DNA of 64,000 nucleotides from Bradyrhizobium sp. Ec3.3. Its GTDB lineage: Bacteria; Pseudomonadota; Alphaproteobacteria; Rhizobiales; Xanthobacteraceae. Made by a program: the position numbers and the translations under genes. This document shows, piece by piece, positions 54,027 through 61,962 of the stretch; position 1 is the first letter of the stretch; the number at the start of each line of letters is the position of its first letter. The stretch lies in contig NZ_AXAS01000002.1 in NCBI RefSeq assembly GCF_000472925.1, forward strand, positions 248,001-312,000, given 5' to 3'. The notes below the pieces were generated by a model, which saw only the letters and a list, made by a program, of their open reading frames with translations, did not search any database and was not told the origin of the DNA.

Positions 54027-55004
54027 TTACGAGCCAGCCCGCGCCTTCCGCGCAGCGATCTGCTGGAGCGCCCAGCGCGCGTTCTTGCGCACGTCGGGAT
54101 CGGGGTCGTTGGCGACAACGGCGAGATACGCCTCGCCCTCGGGATCGGCGATCTCGCCGAGCGCAGCGGCCGCTTCCTTGCGGAGGTTGGCCTGCTCGTG
54201 GTTGATGCCATTGCCGATCGGACGCACCGCGCGCTCGATCTTCATCTTGCCGAGGCTGCGGATGGCCTTGAGCCGGACCTGCCAGAACTGGTCTGCAAGC
54301 GTCGCAATGAGCTGGTCGGCGGCGAGCGAACCGTTGACGTTGAGCCCCAGCGTTTCGGCAGCCATCTCCCGGACCATCCAGTCGTCGTCCTTTAGCGCGC
54401 GGGTGATCGTCTCCGCGGCCGGCTTCATCTGCGAGAAGGCGAGCGCACTCACCGCGGCGCGGCGTACATGGGCGTCGGGATCGTGGATCAGCGCGGTCAG
54501 CGCCGGAATCGACTCTTCGAGCTTCAGGAAGCCGATGACGCCGATCGCCTGCACGCGCACGGCCGCGTCGGTATCCTGGAGCGCTTCCAGCGCCGGCTTC
54601 AGCGTGTCCTTGCGGCGCAACTCCTTGAGCGCGCGCAGCGCGCCCATGCGGACGAAGGCGTGGGCATGCCTCACCAGCGGCAGGATGACGTCGGCGCAGG
54701 CCGGATCCTTGAACTCGGCCATGCCGTCGGCGGCGGCCGACGCCACGATCCGCTCGGGGTCGACGAGCAGCTTGACGAGCGCGCTCGCCGCCTCCGGCCC
54801 GTCGAACTCGCCGAGCGCCATCGCGACCTGCTGGCGCACGCCGGCGTCGGGATCGGACACCATGTTGGCGAGATGACCGACCGCGGCGGGATCGCCGGAA
54901 TGGCCGAGCGCGATGATGGCCACCCGACGTTCCGCGGGGTCCGCGGCCTGAAGCCGTTCGTCGGCGTCGTCGAGGTCGTCGTAGGATTCGAACGGGCTCG
55001 ACAT
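54027..55004 (-). CDS. HEAT-repeat (PBS-lyase-like) protein
   Basis: This 325-residue all-helical solenoid contains about nine HEAT/PBS-lyase-like repeats with motifs such as DPDAGVRQQVAMALGEF, DPDAHVRRAAVSALAF and DPDPDVRKNARWALQQI. Such proteins serve as scaffolds or chaperones for cofactor-bearing enzymes. It starts two bases before the ferredoxin gene ends and is last in the four-gene minus-strand operon, so it may assemble or hold the flavoprotein-ferredoxin pair (inference). ATG 55004 follows GAGG closely. Confidence 0.85.
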   Translation of the reverse strand: MSSPFESYDDLDDADERLQAADPAERRVAIIALGHSGDPAAVGHLANMVSDPDAGVRQQVAMALGEFDGPEAASALVKLLVDPERIVASAAADGMAEFKDPACADVILPLVRHAHAFVRMGALRALKELRRKDTLKPALEALQDTDAAVRVQAIGVIGFLKLEESIPALTALIHDPDAHVRRAAVSALAFSQMKPAAETITRALKDDDWMVREMAAETLGLNVNGSLAADQLIATLADQFWQVRLKAIRSLGKMKIERAVRPIGNGINHEQANLRKEAAAALGEIADPEGEAYLAVVANDPDPDVRKNARWALQQIAARKARAGS

Positions 55005-55006
55005 GC

Positions 55007-55240
55007 TCACCTCAAGAGATAGGGAATGTTGACGGTCACCGCGCCAGTCGGGCAATCCGCCTCGCAGGGCATGCAGTACCAGCACTCGTCATAAGCTATA
55101 TAGGCCTTGCCGGTCATATCGCTGATACGGAGCACATCGAGTGGGCAGACATCGACGCAGACCGTGCAGCCCTTGTCGGCGATGCATTTGGCGTCGTCGA
55201 CCACCACCGGGACTGAGGTCTCATAGGAAGCGAGAGGCAT
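55007..55240 (-). CDS. AprB-like small 2x[4Fe-4S] ferredoxin
   Basis: This 77-residue ferredoxin has two four-cysteine sets: C19-C25-C28-C32 (with an unusual five-residue first gap) and C53-C56-C59-C63. The second set, ECWYCMPCEADCPTGAV, closely resembles the AprB motif beginning CWECYSC. The wide first gap is also AprB-like. Its partner is the flavoprotein encoded just upstream, matching the AprBA pairing of adenylylsulfate reductases, though true AprB is about twice as long. AGGAG lies about 9 bases before ATG 55240. Confidence 0.9.
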   Translation of the reverse strand: MPLASYETSVPVVVDDAKCIADKGCTVCVDVCPLDVLRISDMTGKAYIAYDECWYCMPCEADCPTGAVTVNIPYLLR

Positions 55241-55274
55241 CGTCAAATCTCCTGTTGTGTTGCTCTTCGGCGGC

Positions 55275-57017
55275 TCAGGCGCTCGCCCGGATGCGCTGCT
55301 TGTCGTAGAGGTCCTTCTCGTCGTCGGCGATCGGCACGACATAGGGTTCGACCGCGCGCTTCTCGCTGCTCATCCTGCCGTCCCGCTTGGAAAGCAGCGT
55401 GTGGCAGAACCAGTTTTCGTTGTCCTTCTCCGGGAAATCCGTGCGCCAGTGGTAGAGGCCCCAGCGGCTCTCCTCGCGGTACAGCGAGGCGTGAGCCGCC
55501 ATATCCGCGCAATCCATGATCGACTGCACCTCGAGCGCGCGGAGCAGCTCATGCGCGTTGCGGGCGATCATGCGGTCCTGCATGTCCTGACGCACCTCGG
55601 CGAGGCGGCGCATGCCGAGCTCGTATTTGCGGGTAACCTTTGGCGGCTGGAGATAGTCGTTCACAAGGCGACGCGTCTTGTATTCGATCTGGTTCGGCGG
55701 AATGCCGTCCTCGCGCGTGGTCGGCGCCATCACACGCTCGCGCTCCATCGCCACCTCGCTCGCATCGAACTCCGCAAAGTCGTGACTGTCGGCAAACTCC
55801 ATCGCGTCGATGCCGGCGACCGAGCCGTTGGTGAAGGCACCCAGCATGTAGTTGTGCGGCACGCTCGCCATGTCGCCCGCGGCATAGAGGCCTGGCACGG
55901 TGGTGCGCGCATTGTCGTCGACGAACACGCCGGAGGCGCTGTGGCCGGAGCAGAAGCCGATCTCCGAAATGTGCATCTCGATCGACTCGCTGCGGTAGTC
56001 GACGCCGCGTCTCTGCTGGAACAGGCCGCGCGTCGGCCGCTCGACCTTGTGCAGCGTCGACTCGATCTCCGAAATGGTGTCGGGATGGAGATGCTTGAGC
56101 TGGAGGAACACCGGCCCCTTGCCGGACAAGAGCTCGTTGTAGAACTCCAGCATCATCTGTCCGGACCAGTAGTCGCACTCGATGAAGCGCGAACCTTCGT
56201 TGTTGGCGGTGTAGGCGCCGAAAGGACCGGCGACATAGGCGCAGGCCGGGCCGTTATAGTCCTTGATCAGCGGATTGATCTGGAAGCATTCGAGGTTCGC
56301 GAGCGCCGCACCGGCGTGATAGGCCATGGCATAGCCGTCGCCGGAATTGGCGGCGTTCTCGTAGGTTCCGAACATATAGCCGGAGGTTGGCAGCCCGAGC
56401 CGACCGGCGGCGCCCATGCACAGGATCACCGCCTTGGCCTTGATCACGAGCATCTCGGCGGTGCGCGTGTTGACGCTGATCGCGCCGGCAATGCGGCCGT
56501 CGGCGGACTTCAGCAACCGCGTCGCCATGTAGCGGTTGGAGATCAGGATGCGGGCCCGGCGGAGCTGACGGTACAGCGCCTTCTTCACGGTCTCGCCGTT
56601 CGGCATCGGCAGCACGTAGGTGCCGATGTGGTGCACCTTCTTGACGGCATAGTCGCCGTTCTCGTTCTTCAGGAATCGGATGCCGAAACTGTCGAGCTCC
56701 TCGATGATCTTGTAACAATTCTGCGCGTATTTATAGACCGCCTTCTGATCGACGATGCCGTCGTTCGCGATGGTGATCTCCTTGGTGTACTGCTCGGGCG
56801 TCGCGTAGCCGGGAATGACGGCGTTGTTCAGCCCGTCCATGCCCATCGAGATTGCGCCGGAGCGCTTGACGTTGGCTTTTTCGAGCAGGACGACGTTGGC
56901 CTTCGGATTCCTGAGTTTCGCCTTCAGTGCCGCCATCGGACCGGCCGTGCCGCCGCCGATGACCAGCACATCGCAGGAAACCTCCGAAAGTCCGTCGACG
57001 ATCTGATCTAGTGCCAT
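55275..57017 (-). CDS. AprA-like/fumarate-reductase-type FAD flavoprotein
   Basis: This 580-residue FAD oxidoreductase has VLVIGGGTAGPMAALKAK at residue 15 onward and KANVKRSGAISMGMDGLN, matching the AprA segment KASLERSGAVAQGLSAIN rather than typical SdhA. GLYAAGDMASVPHNYMLGAF is the C-terminal FAD-binding motif. I chose ATG 57017 because AGGAG sits 7 bases upstream; a longer start would add a non-conserved leader. Whether it reduces or oxidises a sulfur compound, or acts as a fumarate-reductase-like enzyme, is not determined. Confidence 0.87.
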   Translation of the reverse strand: MALDQIVDGLSEVSCDVLVIGGGTAGPMAALKAKLRNPKANVVLLEKANVKRSGAISMGMDGLNNAVIPGYATPEQYTKEITIANDGIVDQKAVYKYAQNCYKIIEELDSFGIRFLKNENGDYAVKKVHHIGTYVLPMPNGETVKKALYRQLRRARILISNRYMATRLLKSADGRIAGAISVNTRTAEMLVIKAKAVILCMGAAGRLGLPTSGYMFGTYENAANSGDGYAMAYHAGAALANLECFQINPLIKDYNGPACAYVAGPFGAYTANNEGSRFIECDYWSGQMMLEFYNELLSGKGPVFLQLKHLHPDTISEIESTLHKVERPTRGLFQQRRGVDYRSESIEMHISEIGFCSGHSASGVFVDDNARTTVPGLYAAGDMASVPHNYMLGAFTNGSVAGIDAMEFADSHDFAEFDASEVAMERERVMAPTTREDGIPPNQIEYKTRRLVNDYLQPPKVTRKYELGMRRLAEVRQDMQDRMIARNAHELLRALEVQSIMDCADMAAHASLYREESRWGLYHWRTDFPEKDNENWFCHTLLSKRDGRMSSEKRAVEPYVVPIADDEKDLYDKQRIRASA

Positions 57018-57079
57018 CGCTTGCTCCTGGTTCGCCGGCATGTCCGGCGCCTTTGCATCAGAGTTGTTCAGGTGGGGTC

Positions 57080-57106
57080 CCGGCGATAGCAATTAGTTGT
57101 CGCCGG
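57080..57106. promoter_or_regulatory. Hairpin with CAATTAGTTG motif between the reductase and flavoprotein genes
   Basis: CCGGCGA (57080-57086) and TCGCCGG (57100-57106) form an inverted repeat enclosing TAGCAATTAGTTG. The inner decamer CAATTAGTTG (57090-57099) recurs in other spacers of this cluster (57978-57987, 58062-58071, 59534-59543). It could be a regulatory site, an attenuator, or both. Confidence 0.5.
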
Positions 57107-57120
57107 AGAGAGATTTTTCC

Positions 57121-57894
57121 TCACCGCTCCACGAACGCTTTCTCGATCACGAAGTGGCCGGGCTGGCTGTGATTGCCTTCGGCAAAACCGCGGTCCCTGA
57201 ACATCACGTGCAGCTCTTCGAGCATCGCGGGGCTGCCACAGAGCATGATGCGATCGGTATCGCGGTCGAGGCAGGGCTGGCCGATGTCCTCGAAGAGCTG
57301 GTTCGACGCGATGAGGTCGGTGATGCGACCGCGATTGCGGAAGGGCTCGCGCGTGGCGGTCGGGTAATAGATCAGTTTGTCCCTGATCAGGGGACCAAGA
57401 AATTCATGGCTACGCAGGCTGTCGACCAGGTGCTCGCCATAGGCGAGTTCGGAAACCTGGCGGCAGCCATGGGCGAGCACGATGGTCTCGTAATTCTCGT
57501 AGACGTCGGGGTCCTTGATCAGGCTTGCGAACGGTGCGAGGCCCGTGCCGGTAGACAGCAGGAGCAGCCGCTTTCCCGGAATGAGATTGCCGGTGATCAA
57601 CGTGCCCGTGGGCTTGCGGCCGACCAGGATGATGTCACCCTCCCTGATCTTCTGGAGCCGCGAAGTGAGCGGACCATCCGGCACCTTGATCGAGAAGAAC
57701 TCGAGATTCTCCTCGTGATTGGCGCTCGCCATGCTGTAGGCGCGCATCAGCGGCCGGCCGTCGACCTCGAGCCCGATCAGGGCGAACTGGCCGTTCTGGA
57801 AGCGGAAGCCGGGATCGCGTGTCGCGGTGAAGCTGAACAGGGATTCGGTCCAGTGCTTGACCGAGAGGACCGTCTCCTTCTGAAAAGCGCTCAT
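57121..57894 (-). CDS. Ferredoxin-NADP+ reductase
   Basis: This 257-residue FAD/NAD(P)-binding protein has RAYSMAS (FAD), LLLLSTGTGLAPFASLI (NADP) and LCGSPAMLEELHVMF, and ends in a Val-Glu-Arg tail (KAFVER) typical of bacterial FPR-type reductases. It exchanges electrons between NADPH and ferredoxin or flavodoxin. It is the first gene of the operon with the flavoprotein and ferredoxin, so it probably supplies their electrons. AGGAGAG lies about 8 bases before ATG 57894. Confidence 0.92.
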   Translation of the reverse strand: MSAFQKETVLSVKHWTESLFSFTATRDPGFRFQNGQFALIGLEVDGRPLMRAYSMASANHEENLEFFSIKVPDGPLTSRLQKIREGDIILVGRKPTGTLITGNLIPGKRLLLLSTGTGLAPFASLIKDPDVYENYETIVLAHGCRQVSELAYGEHLVDSLRSHEFLGPLIRDKLIYYPTATREPFRNRGRITDLIASNQLFEDIGQPCLDRDTDRIMLCGSPAMLEELHVMFRDRGFAEGNHSQPGHFVIEKAFVER

Positions 57895-57977
57895 CGTTCG
57901 TCTCTCCTTGCTTGCCCGATGCCGGGGAAAGTTTCGGAGAGGAGCAGTTCCCGCAACGGCGAACTGCCGTTCCCGGT

Positions 57978-58071
57978 CGATTAGTTTCACATTTCGCGGG
58001 CAATGATCGAGGAGGAGGCAGCCGCGCTGTGCTCGTGACTGTCGCGTCCGCTCAAGTCCGGCAATTAGTTG
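57978..58071. promoter_or_regulatory. Two NATTAGTTN motif copies in the divergent spacer
   Basis: In the spacer between the divergent reductase and DUF971 genes, CGATTAGTTT (57978-57987) lies about 88 bp before the reductase start and CAATTAGTTG (58062-58071) about 53 bp before the DUF971 start. The second copy sits in GGCAATTAGTTGCTATCGGGA (quoted GGCAATTAGTTGCTATCGGG), which resembles the hairpin site at 57080-57106. A shared regulator, probably the Crp/Fnr protein at 58691, is a reasonable guess. Confidence 0.5.
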
Positions 58072-58119
58072 CTATCGGGACGCTTTCTTTGCCGGCTAGG
58101 AGGAGACTGGAGGCTTGCC

Positions 58120-58425
58120 ATGACCATGACTGCACTGGTCGCACCAACGGTGACCGACTACGCAACAAGCGCCGATCTCGCGACACTCGTCGTGCGCACC
58201 ACGCACGATGGCGAGATCATGCTCGGCGCCGAGCAGCTCCGCCTCTCCTGCAAATGCGCCCACTGCACCCGCGCCCGCTTCGACGGCCGCTTCCCCCAGG
58301 CGTTTCCGGGCATCGCCATTACGGAGATCGGCGACCTCGGCTACGGGTTGAACATCTCGTTCTCGGACGGTCACAACCGCGGGATCTACCCGAAGCCGTA
58401 TCTGCTGAATTTGGCGGGGCGGTAG
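58120..58425 (+). CDS. DUF971 (GBBH-like N-terminal) domain protein
   Basis: This 101-residue protein is a single DUF971 domain: EQLRLSCKCAHCTRARFDGR with three cysteines, then GDLGYGLNISFSDGHNRGIY. The same domain forms the N-terminus of gamma-butyrobetaine hydroxylase, where it binds zinc, and occurs in proteins linked to iron-sulfur chemistry. GGAGG lies about 7 bases before ATG 58120. It is divergent from the reductase operon. Its exact role is unknown. Confidence 0.85.
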   Translation: MTMTALVAPTVTDYATSADLATLVVRTTHDGEIMLGAEQLRLSCKCAHCTRARFDGRFPQAFPGIAITEIGDLGYGLNISFSDGHNRGIYPKPYLLNLAGR

Positions 58426-58467
58426 ACCGAAGCAGACTCGGCATTGGTGCGAGCGCGGGCCCCAAGC

Positions 58468-58578
58468 TCCTCTGTCATTCCCCGCGAAAGCGGGGAATCC
58501 AGTACGCCGCGGCCTCTCCGTAACTCATTGCTGTCTCTGGAATACTGGATCGCCCGCCTTCTCGGGCGATGACAGAGG
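58468..58578. repeat. Palindromic dispersed repeat
   Basis: CCTCTGTCAT (58468-58477) and ATGACAGAGG (58569-58578) are exact inverted ends. Inside are TTCCCCGC-GAAA-GCGGGGAA (58477-58496), a perfect stem with a GNRA tetraloop, and ATCGCCCG/CGGGCGAT (58549-58556 and 58563-58570). The element lies between the DUF971 and Crp/Fnr genes and belongs to a class of intergenic repeats common in Bradyrhizobium relatives (from memory). It may end the DUF971 transcript. Confidence 0.7.
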
Positions 58579-58690
58579 AGTGGACGGCGCCGGCCTGCCA
58601 CAAGCGTTCCCCTAAGAGGCCTGTCCCGCGCCCCGTCTGGCACGGACATTGCTCCTCTTTAGAACGGTTTGAACAATCCGGAGGCAGGTG

Positions 58691-59464
58691 ATGTTGCAGG
58701 CGGCCAATGCGGTTCGCGGGACTGTTCCCGCAACGGTCCGGCCTGCCGGAAGCTCCTCGCTGCTGCTCACCGAGAACCAGCAGTGGATCGGTGGACCTCC
58801 GCCGCTGATGGACAAGCTGACCCCGCGCGAGCGCGAATTGGTGCTGAAGCAGGGGCGCCGAAAGGTGCTCAACCGCGGCCAGACGCTGTTCAGCCAGGGC
58901 GGCAAGCATGACGGCATCTGGCTGATCGAGAGCGGCCGCGTCCGCGTCTTCTACACCTCGCCGCTGGGCCGCGAGATCACGCTCGCCTACTGGCATGTCG
59001 GCAATTTCGTCGGCGGCCCCGAAGTGTTCGAAGGCACCGTGCACCAATGGTCAGGGGTTGCATCCAGCAATTGCTGCGTCGTGCACCTTCCCGGAAAGGA
59101 GCTGCGAACACTCGCGGCCGAAATCCCCAACCTCGCGATTGGCCTGATCGAAGGGCTGACCTTCAAGGGCAAATGCTATTCGGCGCTGGCGCAGATGCTG
59201 GGAACGCGCTCGATCACCCAGCGCCTTGCGCATCTGATGCTCCACCTCGTCGAGCTCTACGGCGTGGAAGATGCTGACGGCACGTTGATCGCCGCCGCGT
59301 TCACCCACGCCGACATCGCCCACATGGTCGGCGCGACCCGGCAATGGGTCACGATCAGCCTGAAGCGCATGCAGGAGAAAGGAATCGTTCAGACAAAACG
59401 CTCCCAGATCGTGGTCAGCCGTCCCGGCATCCTGGAGGAGATGCGCGGCCAGGCTTCCGATTAG
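58691..59464 (+). CDS. Crp/Fnr-family transcriptional regulator
   Basis: This 257-residue regulator has an N-terminal cNMP-like domain (QTLFSQGGKHDGIWLIESGR) and a C-terminal HTH (THADIAHMVGATRQWVTISLKRMQEKGIV, of which ATRQWVT is the recognition region). The FNR cysteine cluster is absent, but a Cys-Cys pair occurs in SSNCCVVHL. It sits between the AprBA-like operon and the ABC transporter genes and probably controls them. ATG 58691 is favoured over the adjacent GTG 58688 given GGAGG upstream. Confidence 0.88.
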   Translation: MLQAANAVRGTVPATVRPAGSSSLLLTENQQWIGGPPPLMDKLTPRERELVLKQGRRKVLNRGQTLFSQGGKHDGIWLIESGRVRVFYTSPLGREITLAYWHVGNFVGGPEVFEGTVHQWSGVASSNCCVVHLPGKELRTLAAEIPNLAIGLIEGLTFKGKCYSALAQMLGTRSITQRLAHLMLHLVELYGVEDADGTLIAAAFTHADIAHMVGATRQWVTISLKRMQEKGIVQTKRSQIVVSRPGILEEMRGQASD

Positions 59465-59533
59465 GACCGGTGCACATGCAATTGGCTTTCAACTGCGAAA
59501 CTGCCCAAGGAGTATGCAACCGGTCTTTCCCGG

Positions 59534-59543
59534 CAACTAATCG
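59534..59543. promoter_or_regulatory. CAACTAATCG motif upstream of the ABC transporter genes
   Basis: CAACTAATCG is the reverse-complement form of the motif at 57978-57987 and is close to those at 57090 and 58062. It follows TTCCCGG, as the 57978 copy does. It lies about 85-95 bp before the binding-protein start, a normal place for an activator or repressor site. Function is inferred only from recurrence. Confidence 0.5.
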
Positions 59544-59629
59544 ACTGCGACGGTAAATCCGGATTTGCCCTGCCCGCCCCCTCAACCAATCATGGCAACC
59601 ACAGCACATCCAACCGAATGAGGATGAGA

Positions 59630-61051
59630 ATGGTCCGCCATCTTCCCACGCTCTCGATCGCGATGTCGGTGACATCGCTGGCGCTCTTGCTGGCGCAGCC
59701 CGCGACGGCGGAGACAGTCACCCTCGGTATCGGCACGCAGGACACCACGACCAACACGGTCACCGCCGGCGTCGTGATCCGGCAGCTTCACCTCCTCGAA
59801 AAATATCTGCCAACCGACGGCAAATACGCCAACATCAAGTTCGAGCTGGAATGGCAGAATTTTACGTCCGGTCCGCCCGTCACCAATGCGATGATGGCGA
59901 ACAAGCTCCAGATCGGCATGATGGGCGACTATCCGCTGATCGTGAACGGCTTCACCTTCGAGAGCAATCCCGAGAGCAAGAGCCGGCTGATCGGCGTTGC
60001 CGCCTACAGCCTCTCTGGCTCCGGCAACGGCATTGTCGTCCACAAGGATTCGCCCTACTACGATCTCGCCGATCTCAAGGGCAAGCTTGTCAGCGTGCCC
60101 TTCGGCTCAGCCGCGCACGGCATGGTGCTGAAGGCGATGCAGGACCGCGGCTATGCGTCCGACTTCTTCCAGCTCGTGAGCCAAAGCCCCGAGGTCGGCT
60201 CGACCAATCTCCAGGAGAAGAAGATCGACGCCCATGCCGACTTCGTTCCGTTCGCCGAGCTGCTGCCGTTCCGCGGCTTCGCGCGCAAGATTTTTGACGG
60301 CGTCGAGACCAACCTTCCGACCTTTCACGGCATCGTCGTGCGCACCGACTTCGCCGAAAAATATCCGGAGGTCGTCGTCGCCTACATGAAGGCGATCATC
60401 GCAGCCAATCAGTGGCTGCGCGACGATCCCAAGCTGGCGGCCGAGAAGATCCAGGAATGGACCGGCATCAGCAAGGAGGTCGTCTACATCTTCCTAGGTC
60501 CCAGCGGCAACATGACCACCGATCCCACGATCAAGCCAGCACTGATCGACGCGGCCACCACCGACGTCAAGGTGCTGCAGAATCTCGGCCGCATGAAGGA
60601 GTTCGATCCGAAGAAATGGGTCGACGACAGCTACATCCGCAAGGCCTATGCCGAGATGAAGCTCGATTATGACGCGCAGCTCGCGAGCACCAAGAACTAC
60701 GAGATCTCCGGCGAGGACAGCTTCTGCAGGAAGCCGATCGTCGATCCGCGCAAGGCCGGCGAGGTCTGGGTCGACGATGCCGGCATCCTGCCCTTCGCCA
60801 GCGCGGCCTGCACGCTCGGCGCCTATGCCGACCTCAAGGCCAAGGGCAAGAAGATCAACGTCGCCTACGTCTTCGACACCACCCGCGGCATCAAGCTGTT
60901 CGCCGACCAGGCCTTCTATGCGGTCGGCGCCGGCGACGTCGCACCGTTCCTCCTGAAGAAGGACGCGGAAACCTATGCGACCAAGATCAACGGCAAGGTT
61001 CTCGGCTTCGATGATGCCGTGAAATCGGCGGTCACTGGGGGCAAGACGTGA
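59630..61051 (+). CDS. NitT/TauT-type ABC binding protein with C-terminal NosL-like domain
   Basis: This protein has 473 residues from ATG 59630 (GAGG six bases upstream); ATGs at 59618 and 59624 are possible. A signal peptide ends near ATAET. Residues 28-350 form a NitT/TauT (SsuA-like) binding domain (LQIGMMGDYPLIVNGFTFES, SVPFGSAAHGMVLKAM). Residues about 366-473 resemble NosL: Cys366, AGEVWVDDAGILPFASAACT with Cys394, NVAYVFDTTRGIKLFADQAF, YAVGAG and INGKVLGFDDAVKSA, matching the NosL pattern of a predicted copper-binding fold. Such a fusion is unusual; ordinary SsuA proteins have about 320 residues. Confidence 0.88.
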   Translation: MVRHLPTLSIAMSVTSLALLLAQPATAETVTLGIGTQDTTTNTVTAGVVIRQLHLLEKYLPTDGKYANIKFELEWQNFTSGPPVTNAMMANKLQIGMMGDYPLIVNGFTFESNPESKSRLIGVAAYSLSGSGNGIVVHKDSPYYDLADLKGKLVSVPFGSAAHGMVLKAMQDRGYASDFFQLVSQSPEVGSTNLQEKKIDAHADFVPFAELLPFRGFARKIFDGVETNLPTFHGIVVRTDFAEKYPEVVVAYMKAIIAANQWLRDDPKLAAEKIQEWTGISKEVVYIFLGPSGNMTTDPTIKPALIDAATTDVKVLQNLGRMKEFDPKKWVDDSYIRKAYAEMKLDYDAQLASTKNYEISGEDSFCRKPIVDPRKAGEVWVDDAGILPFASAACTLGAYADLKAKGKKINVAYVFDTTRGIKLFADQAFYAVGAGDVAPFLLKKDAETYATKINGKVLGFDDAVKSAVTGGKT

Positions 61052-61089
61052 GCAGCAGTCCCGCCATCCTGCGCCATCAGGAGGACGCC

Positions 61090-61962
61090 ATGCCGGCAGC
61101 CGCAGCCGTCACAGAGCCCTCGCCTGCGCCTGTCGCAACGCCGACCCCCGCGTCGCCCTCATTCGGCGCCCTGGCAGGTCGCTGGTATCGGCTCAACCAG
61201 GACAGGTTGCGTGCGACCGCCATCGGCGTGATCTCGCTCGCCGCCTTCCTGCTCGTCTGGCATTTGCTCACGACCTACCGCGTCGTGTTCTTCGTGCGTT
61301 TCACCAACGTGCCCTCACCACTGGCGGTCTATGCGAGCTTCACCAAGGCGATCCACGATCCCAAATTCCTGATGCACATCGTGTTCAGCTGCCGGCGCAT
61401 ATTCTTCGGCTTCTCGCTGGCTGCGATCGTCGGCGTGCCGCTCGGGCTGATCATGGGCCGCTTCAAGCTGGTCCATGAGGTGGTGTTCCCGGTTGCGGAA
61501 GTGCTGCGGCCGATCCCGGCGATCGCCTGGGTGCCGATGGCGATCATGCTGTGGCCGACCAACGAGCAGAGCATCGTCTTCATCACCTTCCTTGGATCGT
61601 TCTTCCCGATCCTGGTCAACACGCTGCACGGCATGTCGCTGGTCGATCCAGTGCTGGTACGCGCGGCGCAATGCCTGGGGGCGCGCGAGCGCTCGATCTT
61701 CCGCGAGGTGTATTTTCCGGCCTCGCTACCGCACATCTTCACCGGCCTCACCATCGGAATGGGGGTTGCCTGGGTGTCGCTGATCGCGGCCGAGATGATC
61801 TCCGGGCAATACGGCATCGGTTACTTCACCTGGGAGGCCTATTCGCTGGTCCAATATGCCGACATCGCGCTCGGCATGATCGCCATCGGCGTGCTCGGCC
61901 TCGGATCGAGCCTGCTGATCCGCGGCGCCGGACAATTGGTGATGCCATGGAGGGCGAAATGA
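61090..61962 (+). CDS. NitT/TauT-type ABC transporter permease (SsuC-like)
   Basis: This 290-residue permease has about six membrane segments after a Pro/Ala-rich N-terminus. It carries the EAA-type loop AAQCLGARERSIFREVYFPASLP and VLRPIPAIAWVPMAIMLW, conserved in nitrate/sulfonate/taurine permeases. I chose ATG 61090 because CAGGAGG lies 5-6 bases upstream, not GTG 61048, which overlaps the previous stop. The ATPase gene overlaps its end as ATGA. Confidence 0.9.
   Translation: MPAAAAVTEPSPAPVATPTPASPSFGALAGRWYRLNQDRLRATAIGVISLAAFLLVWHLLTTYRVVFFVRFTNVPSPLAVYASFTKAIHDPKFLMHIVFSCRRIFFGFSLAAIVGVPLGLIMGRFKLVHEVVFPVAEVLRPIPAIAWVPMAIMLWPTNEQSIVFITFLGSFFPILVNTLHGMSLVDPVLVRAAQCLGARERSIFREVYFPASLPHIFTGLTIGMGVAWVSLIAAEMISGQYGIGYFTWEAYSLVQYADIALGMIAIGVLGLGSSLLIRGAGQLVMPWRAK

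Noticed and set aside
59630..61051. Part of a nitrous-oxide reductase (nos) locus because of the NosL-like domain
   Set aside because: No nosZ, nosD, nosF or nosY gene is nearby, and the rest of the protein is a NitT/TauT binding domain.
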